DNA of 39,312 nt from Candidatus Woesearchaeota archaeon (GTDB lineage Archaea; Nanobdellota; Nanobdellia; Woesearchaeales; JAGVYF01): contig JACQSS010000033.1 of the NCBI GenBank assembly GCA_016211195.1, forward strand, positions 1 through 39,312, in the 5' to 3' direction. Shown here piece after piece: positions 31,216 to 38,422 of the stretch (its first letter is position 1; each line of letters opens with the position of its first letter). Made by a program: the position numbers and the translations under genes. A model generated the notes under the pieces. It saw only the letters and a list, made by a program, of their open reading frames with translations, searched no databases and was not told the origin of the DNA.

Positions 31216-31866
31216 ATGATTCCAACAGGTTCGGAAGTGCTGGACAAGCTATTGGCTGGGGGATTTGAGCCGGACGTCATTACAACCATTTACGGACCAT
31301 CAAGCACAGGCAAGACATGCCTTTGCCTGCAGGCAGCGCTCACCATGCCAAAGAAGGTCATTTATATCGATACAGAAGGAGGTTTCTCTGCCCAGCGGGC
31401 ACAGCAACTCCGCGAAGGGCACAGTTTTGACAATATCATTTTGTTCTCTCCAACAAGCTTTGAAGAGCAGCAAAAAATTGTCGGTCAGTTGCATGAAATG
31501 GCTACGGAGCGTGTTGGGCTTATCATTATTGATTCCATTGCCATGCTGTATCGACTTGAGATGCACAAGGCAGATGATGTCCACGCAGTCAACCACCAGT
31601 TAGGGTTGCAATTGGCAATACTGAGTGAGATTACGCGGAAGAAACAGATTCCCGTTCTCCTGACGAACCAGGTTTATGCCCGGTTCGATGACCCGGGGCG
31701 GGTGCTTATGGTTGGTGGCGACCTTTTAAAGTATAGCAGTAAATGCCTGATTGAGCTGCAAAAGCTGGAATCGTGCAGAAAAGCTGTCCTGCACAAGCAC
31801 CGATCATTGCCTGAAGCCACGGAACTCTTTTTTGAAATCAGGCAGAAAGGCGCGTTTTTGTGTTGA
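31216..31866 (+). CDS. radB: RadB, RadA/Rad51-family recombination mediator
   Basis: A 216-aa short RecA-fold protein without the N-terminal HhH domain of RadA, which defines RadB. Walker A is GPSSTGKT (27-34) and Walker B LIIIDS (102-107); IDTEGGF (51-57) and the LLTNQVYARFDDP strand follow. RadB assists RadA in homologous recombination in archaea. It is a single forward gene among reverse envelope genes. Its TGA abuts the stop of the convergent surface-protein gene with no spacer. Confidence 0.95.
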   Translation: MIPTGSEVLDKLLAGGFEPDVITTIYGPSSTGKTCLCLQAALTMPKKVIYIDTEGGFSAQRAQQLREGHSFDNIILFSPTSFEEQQKIVGQLHEMATERVGLIIIDSIAMLYRLEMHKADDVHAVNHQLGLQLAILSEITRKKQIPVLLTNQVYARFDDPGRVLMVGGDLLKYSSKCLIELQKLESCRKAVLHKHRSLPEATELFFEIRQKGAFLC

Positions 31867-33366
31867 TTATCTCTTCACGGTTTCCTCAATCTGCTTATAG
31901 AGAACGAGAATGTCTTTATAGACGACAGCCTGTTCCTGTTTCTTGAGCGTAGCATAGAGACGTTGCAGGGACGTGTATGTCTTCTTTGCGTCGACGATGT
32001 CTTCCTTTTCAAGGGCAGCATAGACATCCCGTATCAGTGCCTGCACCCGTGTCAGCGCCGCTGATGCTTTCGGTTGAACAAACTGCCGTTTATACGACGA
32101 CCAAAAGTAATAACTGAGCAGGAAAAACAACAATCCGATGATAATGGCAGACACGATGATGTTTGATGTCAGATCACGTTTTGTACCAAGAGCTTCAGTG
32201 ACCGCACCAATGGGCACTTTCTCATGAACCTCTTTTGCTCCTGCACCCGCAAGGAAAGAACAGATGTCAATGGCGCTTTGCGCAAGGGCTTCTCCACGGT
32301 CAAATTGCCCGTCCGCAACAGCACTTTGTGCCTGCTGGATAATCTCTGTCACGATGACACATTCTGGATGTTGCCGTAGTATGGCATAACCCTGCTCCAG
32401 CTTTGAAACCGGTTGTGTTACAGGTACTTGGGGAGTCGCCTGCCCTTCTCGTGATTCTTCTCGTGGGGTGACTGTCACATACATTGTCTGTTTTACTTGG
32501 AATGGGGGGTCTTTGGAGAAAACAAGAACGTGAACTTTATGCTCGCCGGGCTCCGCCGTAGCCGCGTCAATAGTCAGCGTCGCTTTCAGTGACTCACCCG
32601 GATCAAGCTTTTCGAAGAAGCGTGGCTCAACGGTAACGGAAAGCGGATTAGAGGTTACCTCCACAATAACTTCATGCATGGCAACATTTTTGGTGTTTCT
32701 CACATAGACTGGGGCAGTGATGCTCTTGCCTGCCGCAAGAGACTGGGAAGAAGCCATACCGATACCCAACGCTGCGGCGGCAGCAGCCTGCTGCTGCGGT
32801 CCTGCGCCGCCTCCGCCGCCCCCACCGCCACCAGTGACGTCCTCAGATGCTGCCCGCAAAGTACAGGTATCACTGCACCAATAAAGTGTCGTATTACCAT
32901 TGTCACAATCTTCGCCAAGTTCAAGTTCACCGTTTCCACACACTGGAATCAACACATCAAAGTTTAAGCCCGCTGTTACAGGAGTGCTCCCACAACCACC
33001 CTCATCTGTTGCTGTAATGACGACAGCATGAGACCCGACCGCGGACAGTCCAGGTGAAAAGACGACGATACCGGTGCTAGGACCAATAGTGAAAAGATCT
33101 GTATTATCGGCAAAAGTGACGTTTCCCCCATCAGGATCAGTGGCATTGATGTCACAGAAATAGACTTTGCCCGCGGTCACGTTTACCGGACAGCCCAAGG
33201 GAAGCGAGAATGCCGCGGGGTTATCGATACATACAGAAACCGAGCCGCTGCCAGTCGTTGCCCGACCAGTGGTGGCAAAATCAAGCAGCACATAACCCTG
33301 GATGACGAGAAGGACAGCATAAATTGCAAAAAGGACGAATACGACCTCTTTGGGAATATCTTTCAT
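31867..33366 (-). CDS. Multi-domain membrane-anchored surface protein with Gly tract
   Basis: 499 aa. An N-terminal helix (about 7-26) precedes an outer part: ATTGRATTGSGSVSV, a cadherin/He_PIG-like Ig segment (INATDPDGGNVTF to ITATDEGGC), a VCGNGELELGEDCDNGN Cys motif, a run of nine Gly with Ala/Gln stretch (coding bases about 32770-32834), and a NEW3-like beta domain (VYVRNTKNVAMHEVIVEV). A second helix at about residue 410-430 is followed by a cytoplasmic helical tail (DAKKTYTSLQRLYATLKK). Both ends lie inside if both helices span the membrane. The ATG at 33366 is chosen over a GTG at 33372 because the TATA box lies 26 nt before it. It is last in the surface cluster. Confidence 0.82.
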   Translation of the reverse strand: MKDIPKEVVFVLFAIYAVLLVIQGYVLLDFATTGRATTGSGSVSVCIDNPAAFSLPLGCPVNVTAGKVYFCDINATDPDGGNVTFADNTDLFTIGPSTGIVVFSPGLSAVGSHAVVITATDEGGCGSTPVTAGLNFDVLIPVCGNGELELGEDCDNGNTTLYWCSDTCTLRAASEDVTGGGGGGGGGAGPQQQAAAAAALGIGMASSQSLAAGKSITAPVYVRNTKNVAMHEVIVEVTSNPLSVTVEPRFFEKLDPGESLKATLTIDAATAEPGEHKVHVLVFSKDPPFQVKQTMYVTVTPREESREGQATPQVPVTQPVSKLEQGYAILRQHPECVIVTEIIQQAQSAVADGQFDRGEALAQSAIDICSFLAGAGAKEVHEKVPIGAVTEALGTKRDLTSNIIVSAIIIGLLFFLLSYYFWSSYKRQFVQPKASAALTRVQALIRDVYAALEKEDIVDAKKTYTSLQRLYATLKKQEQAVVYKDILVLYKQIEETVKR

Positions 33367-33386
33367 CGCCACTCCAATGATTTTGG

Positions 33387-33396
33387 TATTTAAAAA
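33387..33396 (-). promoter_or_regulatory. TATA box for the 499-aa surface gene
   Basis: TTTTTAAATA on the reverse strand, centred about 26 nt from the ATG at 33366. Its T-run also lies just after the hairpin at 33401-33414. Confidence 0.55.
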
Positions 33397-33400
33397 TCCA

Positions 33401-33414
33401 CCGTCTTTAGACGG
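33401..33414 (-). terminator. Hairpin terminator after the 139-aa gene
   Basis: CCGTC-TAAA-GACGG on the reverse strand is a perfect 5-bp hairpin, followed 4 nt later by a T5 run. It lies 28 nt after the stop of the 139-aa gene. The U-tract would be the same bases as the TATA box of the next gene. Confidence 0.5.
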
Positions 33415-33442
33415 AAAGAATCAGCATCTCAACGCCGGCTGC

Positions 33443-33862
33443 TCACTTGCGCCGGAAATAGACGAAAATGCTTCCTGTATACATACCCACAGGCGTTTCC
33501 TCAGGGACGCGCGCTTCGACATAAAGCCTCGTTTTTTCCCCTTCTTTCAGTTCATAGTCATTTGTGGGAAAGGATACAAATTGTGCTATCTCACCCGTCG
33601 CACTAAATGTGACTTGCGTCGGTTCGGTGAGGGGATTTTTCAGCTGTATCTCCCGTGTACTAGCACCGCCACGTGGCACCTTGCCAAAGTAGACTTTACT
33701 GTTTTCTACGTTGAGCCCGACCGTCTTCCCTTCAACGACTTCTAACTCAGCCCTATATTCAACAACATTATGATAGGTATTCAGCGTATAAGCAACAGCA
33801 GTCAGGCCACTTGCCAAGACGCTTATGGCAACAACAAGTCCAATGACAGTCATCCAATTCAT
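33443..33862 (-). CDS. Small membrane-anchored beta-rich surface protein
   Basis: 139 aa: one N-terminal helix (5-26), then a single outer beta-sandwich-like domain. The pattern VYFGKVPRGGASTREIQLKN, with IPE-type VEARVPEETPVGMYTGSIFV at the end, resembles CARDB/NEW3-type beta domains. The FG-strand pattern recalls the 266-aa and LamG proteins of this cluster. It ends in YFRRK with no second helix. It has its own TATA box and a terminator hairpin downstream, so it forms a separate transcription unit. Its role is unknown; it may be a minor subunit of the surface structure. Confidence 0.75.
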   Translation of the reverse strand: MNWMTVIGLVVAISVLASGLTAVAYTLNTYHNVVEYRAELEVVEGKTVGLNVENSKVYFGKVPRGGASTREIQLKNPLTEPTQVTFSATGEIAQFVSFPTNDYELKEGEKTRLYVEARVPEETPVGMYTGSIFVYFRRK

Positions 33863-33885
33863 GGCACAGAAAAAAGCAGTCTTCC

Positions 33886-33893
33886 TTAAATAG
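33886..33893 (-). promoter_or_regulatory. TATA box for the 139-aa gene
   Basis: CTATTTAA on the reverse strand, centred about 27 nt upstream of the ATG at 33862 and starting 1 nt after the stop of the 383-aa gene. Confidence 0.5.
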
Positions 33894-33894
33894 C

Positions 33895-35046
33895 TTACTT
33901 CTTTCTGCGATAAGCAATCAGGAGAATCACATTTAGGACAAACAAGAGCAGGACAACAGCAACCAGGGAAACAATCACATTCTTGGGAACCTTTGCTGGC
34001 TTCTCTATCTCACGGATGATGAGGTCAGGCCTTCCCTCAAGGACACTGACTGTCCCTTTGTACACAGATTGTTTTCGTCCCGCACTGAGCGTCAGATTGA
34101 CCTGATAGTCACCAAGGGCAAATCCCCGCGTATCAACAAAACCAATAACCCTTTTCGCAGCCCAGGGCTGCAGGAGCTCTGTAGGCATCCTGAATGCTGC
34201 AACTTCCTTATCCTGCTGAATAAGGCTTATGCCTGCAGAGAAATCAATCGGGACGTTCCAGTGGCTTGTCACATCAACAAAGAAAGGATTCACTGAATTA
34301 TTGGTCAGCCAGCGCGTATAGTTCGTGATGACCACTTCCTCCTCCCCGACATAAAAGACCGTTTCCTTTGTCGCAGTTTCTTTGCCATCGTAGGTTATCT
34401 TTGCAATCGCTTTATACTCGCCGGATTTTTTCTTCTTCGTCTGCCACGTTGCACGCAGTTCTGCACTTTGTTCTGAAAAAAGGGACTGGCTATTGGTCTG
34501 CAATGTGGTTATCAACTCATCTCCATAAAAAACAGCGATGCTTCCTTTGACGCTCTTCAGCTGTTTCTCGCCATAATTTGCACCGGGCACGACAAATGTA
34601 ACCGTATCACCAAAGCGGACGTGCTTCGGTTCAACGCGGAAATCACGCATTTCGAGATATGTCCCGGGGTCAAGAACACGCACATAGAGAGGAATTTGCG
34701 CACCTGCAAGCAGTGCGACTTGCCCTCCACTAGCTTGTGTCTGGAAAACCGTAATATCCGCATTGTAGATGCCCGGTGCCGGCCGCTTGGAGGGGAACTG
34801 AAATCGGATAACAAAGGGTGTCCGTTGCCCGGTCAGTTTTACTAACCGGTCATAATGGGCATATTGCGCAAAATCGCCCCCTACTGCAATGGCAGCACTG
34901 TCTTCTCCTCCCGAGAGCACATAATATGTCCTCTCCTCAATGCCGTTTGGCCGATAGGTAAGAGGTGCCAAGCTACTTGCTGTATAGGAGACACCAACTG
35001 CATAAACAGACGGAACAAGTAAAAGAAGTAAAAAAAAAAGACGCAT
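33895..35046 (-). CDS. Type I membrane surface protein, paralogue of the 384-aa gene
   Basis: 383 aa: signal peptide (about 1-16, ending VYA), a long beta-rich outer part, and a C-terminal helix (about 355-378) with a basic RRKK end, so most of it faces outside. It aligns by eye with the 384-aa protein at 37268: the GEYKAIAKITYDG segment against GLYSATATLDYDG, SHWNVPIDF against SAWNREIMG, and GFALGDYQVNLTL against GLAIGDYDATVVL. It starts 3 nt after cassette B and is probably on its transcript. The two paralogues flank the duplicated cassettes. Function unknown; a membrane base or adaptor for the surface structure is possible. Confidence 0.8.
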   Translation of the reverse strand: MRLFFLLLLLVPSVYAVGVSYTASSLAPLTYRPNGIEERTYYVLSGGEDSAAIAVGGDFAQYAHYDRLVKLTGQRTPFVIRFQFPSKRPAPGIYNADITVFQTQASGGQVALLAGAQIPLYVRVLDPGTYLEMRDFRVEPKHVRFGDTVTFVVPGANYGEKQLKSVKGSIAVFYGDELITTLQTNSQSLFSEQSAELRATWQTKKKKSGEYKAIAKITYDGKETATKETVFYVGEEEVVITNYTRWLTNNSVNPFFVDVTSHWNVPIDFSAGISLIQQDKEVAAFRMPTELLQPWAAKRVIGFVDTRGFALGDYQVNLTLSAGRKQSVYKGTVSVLEGRPDLIIREIEKPAKVPKNVIVSLVAVVLLLFVLNVILLIAYRRKK

Positions 35047-35049
35047 ACC

Positions 35050-35850
35050 TCAGCCTTCCGTCTGGAACGCGTCCACTGCGGTGAAGTTCAGCAGGAAGTT
35101 CTTTGCACCAATAGGCGCACTCTTTGAGATGTTAAGATAGACAGTCACGTTAATCTTATCGTAGACATCGTCGGGCTGCAACTTGCTGCAAATCTTCACT
35201 TGCGAGCTACCTGATTGCTGTCCGGGCACTGAATAAATGGATATAGGAATGCCATTGCTCGTGCCAGACTGGTTCGCATGCCGGAAACCTGTTCTGTTCG
35301 GGAAGAATCCAGTATCTGTTGTATCACTGCCACCATACGTGGTTCCATTTTCGCTGACACATGATGGCCGTGTACCACCAAGACTGGCTTTTTCTTCCTG
35401 GCCAAGCCAGAATGCAAAGTCACCACCTGTTCCGAGCATGAGACTAGATGAGGTCGTGTTGATATCCATCAATACAGTCACGTTCACATTCCCGTCATTC
35501 TGGACAGTGATTTTGTTATCTGTGTCATCCTGTGCTGTGCACGATGCACCGGCAAAGGTTGCATTTTCAATGGGACAATTACCCGTTGAATTCAAGACAA
35601 ACGGCTGACCGCTGTTGTTCAGAAATATAGTCCCTGTCCCGAAGCTGATGGTTCCTGCAACACTGATGACGACGTTTCGTGTTACTTCAGCAGAGACTGT
35701 CGCGTTGCCCACTGCCCCAACAAACCCAGTCAGGGGATAATAGATAGTCACGGGCTGTTTAACACTCAGAATCCCGACTAAAGAAACGACGATTGCTACT
35801 CCAATCAGCAGCGCTAAAGTCCTGTTTGAAACGTCTTCATCTTTTCCCAT
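35050..35850 (-). CDS. 266-aa sequon-rich surface protein (cassette B)
   Basis: 266 aa, about 91 percent identical to the protein at 36144 (24 differences counted by eye, none in residues 166-261). The N-terminus NRTLALLIGVAIVVSLVGIL is a signal or anchor helix, then YYPLTGFVGAVGNATVS, then a beta-rich outer part with QNDGNVNVTVLMDIN. It carries 12 N-x-S/T sites and four Cys (92, 104, 164, 221). No C-terminal helix is present. The strand-rich layout recalls donor-strand fibre subunits such as TasA/AbpA, but no family is confirmed. AGGTGA overlapping the stop of the 77-aa gene serves as its ribosome binding site, coupling the two. Confidence 0.8.
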   Translation of the reverse strand: MGKDEDVSNRTLALLIGVAIVVSLVGILSVKQPVTIYYPLTGFVGAVGNATVSAEVTRNVVISVAGTISFGTGTIFLNNSGQPFVLNSTGNCPIENATFAGASCTAQDDTDNKITVQNDGNVNVTVLMDINTTSSSLMLGTGGDFAFWLGQEEKASLGGTRPSCVSENGTTYGGSDTTDTGFFPNRTGFRHANQSGTSNGIPISIYSVPGQQSGSSQVKICSKLQPDDVYDKINVTVYLNISKSAPIGAKNFLLNFTAVDAFQTEG

Positions 35851-35856
35851 GGTTCA

Positions 35857-36090
35857 TCACCTTTTTTCTTCCACAGTCATGGAAACAGCTGTCCCTTTGG
35901 TAACTGGGGGGACGTCTGCATGAGCCGTATAACTGCTATCGAGCTGCAGGGAAACTTTTCCTTGCTGCGGAGCACCGACATAGGTCACTCCACTTGGAGA
36001 CGTTAACACTTTCCACGTTGCAACAACAGAAACAACAACAGCGATGACTAAAATGATAGCAAGTGTACGTTTGCTTGGCATGGACTCCAT
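35857..36090 (-). CDS. 77-aa membrane-anchored small protein (cassette B)
   Basis: 77 aa, 66 of 77 identical to the protein at 36952. KRTLAIILVIAVVVSVVATW is one membrane helix, followed by about 45 outer residues (VTYVGAPQQGKVSLQLDSSY and VEEKR). The helix resembles that of the 266-aa partner, including the RTLA start. GGAGGG lies 6 nt before the ATG. No TATA box is seen after the T-tract at 36120-36138, so expression probably depends on read-through from cassette A. Function unknown; a small partner or minor subunit of the 266-aa protein. Confidence 0.78.
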   Translation of the reverse strand: MESMPSKRTLAIILVIAVVVSVVATWKVLTSPSGVTYVGAPQQGKVSLQLDSSYTAHADVPPVTKGTAVSMTVEEKR

Positions 36091-36119
36091 GGTTTTCCCT
36101 CCGTGATGGAACGATTGAT

Positions 36120-36138
36120 AAAAAAAAGATAAAAAAAA
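36120..36138 (-). terminator. Double T8 tract between cassettes A and B
   Basis: On the reverse strand T8-ATC-T8 begins 5 nt after the stop of the cassette A 266-aa gene. Such tracts terminate archaeal RNA polymerase. Partial termination here would set a ratio between cassette A and cassette B. Confidence 0.55.
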
Positions 36139-36143
36139 GGCAT

Positions 36144-36944
36144 TCAGCCTTCTGTCGTGAATGCGTCTACTGCTGTGAAATTCAACAGGAAGTTCTTTGC
36201 ACCGATAGGCGCACTCTTCGAGATGTTGAGGTAGACGGTCACGTTAATCTTATCGTAGACATCGTCAGGCTGCAGCTTGCTGCAAATCTTCACTTGCGAG
36301 CTACCTGATTGCTGTCCGGGCACTGAGTAAATGGAGATGGGAATGCCGTTGCTCGTGCCAGACTGGTTCGCATGCCGGAAGCCGGTCCTGTTCGGGAAGA
36401 ATCCAGTATCTGTTGTATCACTGCCACCATACGTGGTTCCATTTTCACTCAGGCATGCCGGCCGTGTACCACCAAGGCTGCCTTTTTCTTCCTGACCCAG
36501 CCAGAATGCAAAGTCGCCACTCGTCCCCAACTTTAGGTTAGACTGTGTCGAGTTGATGTCCATCAATACAGTCACGTTCACGTTCCCGTCATTCTGGACA
36601 GTGATTTTATTGTCCGTATCGTCCTGAGCTGTGCATGACACACCGGCAAAAGTTGCATTTGCCAATGGGCAGTTACCCGTTGAATTCAGTATAAACGGCT
36701 GATCGCTGTTGTTCAAAAATATTGTACCTGTTCCGAAACTGATGGTCCCTGCGACACTGATGATGACGTTCCTCGTCACTTCTGCAGAGACTGTTGCATT
36801 GCCAGCGGTGCCGGCAAAACCAGTCAACGGATAATAAATAATATTTGGCTCCTTGACACTCAATATACCAATCAAAGAAACGACTATTGCCACACCAACC
36901 AATAACGCCAATGTTCTATTTGAAATATCTTCATCTTTTCCCAT
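36144..36944 (-). CDS. 266-aa sequon-rich surface protein (cassette A)
   Basis: 266 aa from MGKDED; an in-frame ATG 27 nt earlier lies inside the 77-aa gene and is not conserved with cassette B. Architecture as the cassette B copy: helix 10-30, LTGFAGTAGNATVS at 40-53, ISFGTGTIFLNN at 68-79, QNDGNVNVTVLMD at 117-129, Cys92, Cys104, Cys164, Cys221 and 12 outer N-x-S/T sites. Differences from copy B cluster before residue 166, mostly around 32-47 and 131-141, the likely variable faces. Identity over 166-261 with mainly silent base changes points to strong selection or gene conversion. Confidence 0.82.
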   Translation of the reverse strand: MGKDEDISNRTLALLVGVAIVVSLIGILSVKEPNIIYYPLTGFAGTAGNATVSAEVTRNVIISVAGTISFGTGTIFLNNSDQPFILNSTGNCPLANATFAGVSCTAQDDTDNKITVQNDGNVNVTVLMDINSTQSNLKLGTSGDFAFWLGQEEKGSLGGTRPACLSENGTTYGGSDTTDTGFFPNRTGFRHANQSGTSNGIPISIYSVPGQQSGSSQVKICSKLQPDDVYDKINVTVYLNISKSAPIGAKNFLLNFTAVDAFTTEG

Positions 36945-36951
36945 TAGTACA

Positions 36952-37185
36952 TCACCTTTTTTCCTCCACATCCATAGAAACAGCAGCCCCTCGTGTCACC
37001 GGAGGGACATCTGCATGAGTTGTATAACTGCTATCGAGTTGCAGAGAAACTTTTCCTTGCTGCGGAGCACCGACATAGGTCACGCTACTCGAAGACGTTA
37101 ACACTTTCCACGTCGCAACAACAGAAACAACAACAGCAATGACTAAAATAACCGCCAATGTACGCTTATTCGCCATATCACTCAT
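36952..37185 (-). CDS. 77-aa membrane-anchored small protein (cassette A)
   Basis: 77 aa with one helix (about 8-29: RTLAVILVIAVVVSVVATW) and a short outer end. Eleven positions differ from the cassette B copy; KVSLQLDSSYT is identical. GAGGTC lies 7-8 nt before the ATG. It is first gene of the cassette transcript, with a TATA box about 53 nt upstream and thus a leader of about 25 nt, unlike the leaderless genes elsewhere. Function unknown. Confidence 0.78.
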   Translation of the reverse strand: MSDMANKRTLAVILVIAVVVSVVATWKVLTSSSSVTYVGAPQQGKVSLQLDSSYTTHADVPPVTRGAAVSMDVEEKR

Positions 37186-37232
37186 TCTTTTTGACCTCGA
37201 TGAACATCAACGATGCACAAAAGCAGCAATTG

Positions 37233-37242
37233 TATTTAAATA
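37233..37242 (-). promoter_or_regulatory. TATA box for the duplicated cassettes
   Basis: TATTTAAATA, a perfect 10-bp palindrome centred about 53 nt before the ATG at 37185. Transcription from about 37211 gives a leader that includes the GAGGTC ribosome binding site. Confidence 0.6.
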
Positions 37243-37267
37243 TTTGTTACTACTCTTTTATTACAAA

Positions 37268-38422
37268 CTATCGCTTCAGCAGGCGCACCGCAAGAATCAT
37301 CGCAACGAGCAGGGACACAATGAACACAATAACGAGTGTGATAAATGCCACAATGAGTGTTGTCTGCATATTATTGTCTCGGGTAGCGGTGAATTCCTCT
37401 TTGGTAAGCAAGGTAATCTTCTTTTCTTTCTTGGTTGTGTCCCCGCCATAATGAAGCACGACGGTTGCATCATAATCGCCTATAGCGAGACCTGTTGCAT
37501 CAAAATAGGACAAAACATGTTTCTTTGCATAGGGGTCAAGAGCAAATGAGGCGCTCTTGGATGTTGCAACCTCCTTGCCATTCTTGAAGACGTAGATCTG
37601 TGCAAAGGCCCCCATTATCTCCCGGTTCCATGCACTTTCAATATCGAGTGTGAGCTCATTTATCTTATCTTTCACGAAATACTGGTCAAAATCGTTGATG
37701 AGGATTGCTGCACTGCCGATTTGGAAATCCTTGGTCAGCCGGAATGATGTACCGTCATAATCAAGGGTGGCGGTTGCGCTGTATAAGCCCGGTGCGATAT
37801 CCTTTCTCTTTACCGTCGCGATAAGCTCATTGCTGCCACCATGAGTTAGTGCCCGCTCTTGGGTTGTCTCCTCAAACAGTTGCTTATCTCTATCAAAGAC
37901 ACTGAAATCAGCAGATAGCTGTGAAACATCACGGGTTCCGCGATTGCTCACCTTTGCTTTGAGGGCAATATCCTCTTCATCCATAACGACATCAAAGTTG
38001 GCATCAACATATTTTTCAGGGTAGGGAGCAGTAACATCAACAAAAGAGGAAACACTCAATTGTGCTGTGACATACCCTTCACCTAATCGGACATTGGGAA
38101 CTGTCTCATCAGCAATAATTCTTGCCCTGTTCAAACCAGGTTCCAGCACTTCTGGAAGGGTGATAGTATACCCAATTGTTTTCTGTGCATCATCTTTCGT
38201 GAGACTTATCCGTTCCTTATCGAGAATAATATAGTCATGGAGCTGGCCATCAACAGAAAGGACAACGTCCATGTCCCGTCTTTCGTTGTTGATGATTCTG
38301 ATTTCATAATGCTGGGACAGTCCGGGCTGGAACTGGACTTCACGTTTTGCCGGTGCTATGCCGAGAGAAAATACCATCGGCAAAACAAGCAAAAACATGA
38401 TGAAGGGTGCTATTTTTCTCAT
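37268..38422 (-). CDS. Type I membrane surface protein, paralogue of the 383-aa gene
   Basis: 384 aa: signal peptide (about 1-19, ending VFS), beta-rich outer part with repeated VSNRGTRDVSQLSADFSVF-like Ig segments, and a C-terminal helix (about 352-380) ending RLLKR. It shares the GLYSATATLDYDG and GLAIGDYDATVVLHYGG regions with the 383-aa protein at 33895. Its start overlaps the stop of the LamG protein by 4 nt (ATGA), so the two are translated together. Likely an anchor or adaptor of the same surface system; no catalytic motif is present. Confidence 0.82.
   Translation of the reverse strand: MRKIAPFIMFLLVLPMVFSLGIAPAKREVQFQPGLSQHYEIRIINNERRDMDVVLSVDGQLHDYIILDKERISLTKDDAQKTIGYTITLPEVLEPGLNRARIIADETVPNVRLGEGYVTAQLSVSSFVDVTAPYPEKYVDANFDVVMDEEDIALKAKVSNRGTRDVSQLSADFSVFDRDKQLFEETTQERALTHGGSNELIATVKRKDIAPGLYSATATLDYDGTSFRLTKDFQIGSAAILINDFDQYFVKDKINELTLDIESAWNREIMGAFAQIYVFKNGKEVATSKSASFALDPYAKKHVLSYFDATGLAIGDYDATVVLHYGGDTTKKEKKITLLTKEEFTATRDNNMQTTLIVAFITLVIVFIVSLLVAMILAVRLLKR

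Larger units (their letters stand above)
35050..36090. repeat. Tandem duplicated cassette, unit B
   Basis: This 1041-bp unit holds the 77-aa and 266-aa genes and is a direct repeat of 36144-37185. The proteins have equal lengths in both units. Base differences in the last third of the 266-aa genes are nearly all silent. The 53-bp spacer between units is not repeated. Confidence 0.9.
36144..37185. repeat. Tandem duplicated cassette, unit A
   Basis: This 1042-bp unit (77-aa plus 266-aa genes) is the upstream copy in transcription order and the one with a visible promoter. It is a direct repeat of 35050-36090. Confidence 0.9.

Noticed and set aside
35050-37185. Insertion sequence or phage origin of the repeat
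   Set aside because: No transposase, terminal inverted repeats or target duplications are seen; the repeat units coincide with two-gene cassettes.
35050-37185. Classical type IV pilins
   Set aside because: The N-termini lack the Lys/Arg-Gly cleavage site before the hydrophobic helix, and no pilin peptidase or ATPase gene is in the window.
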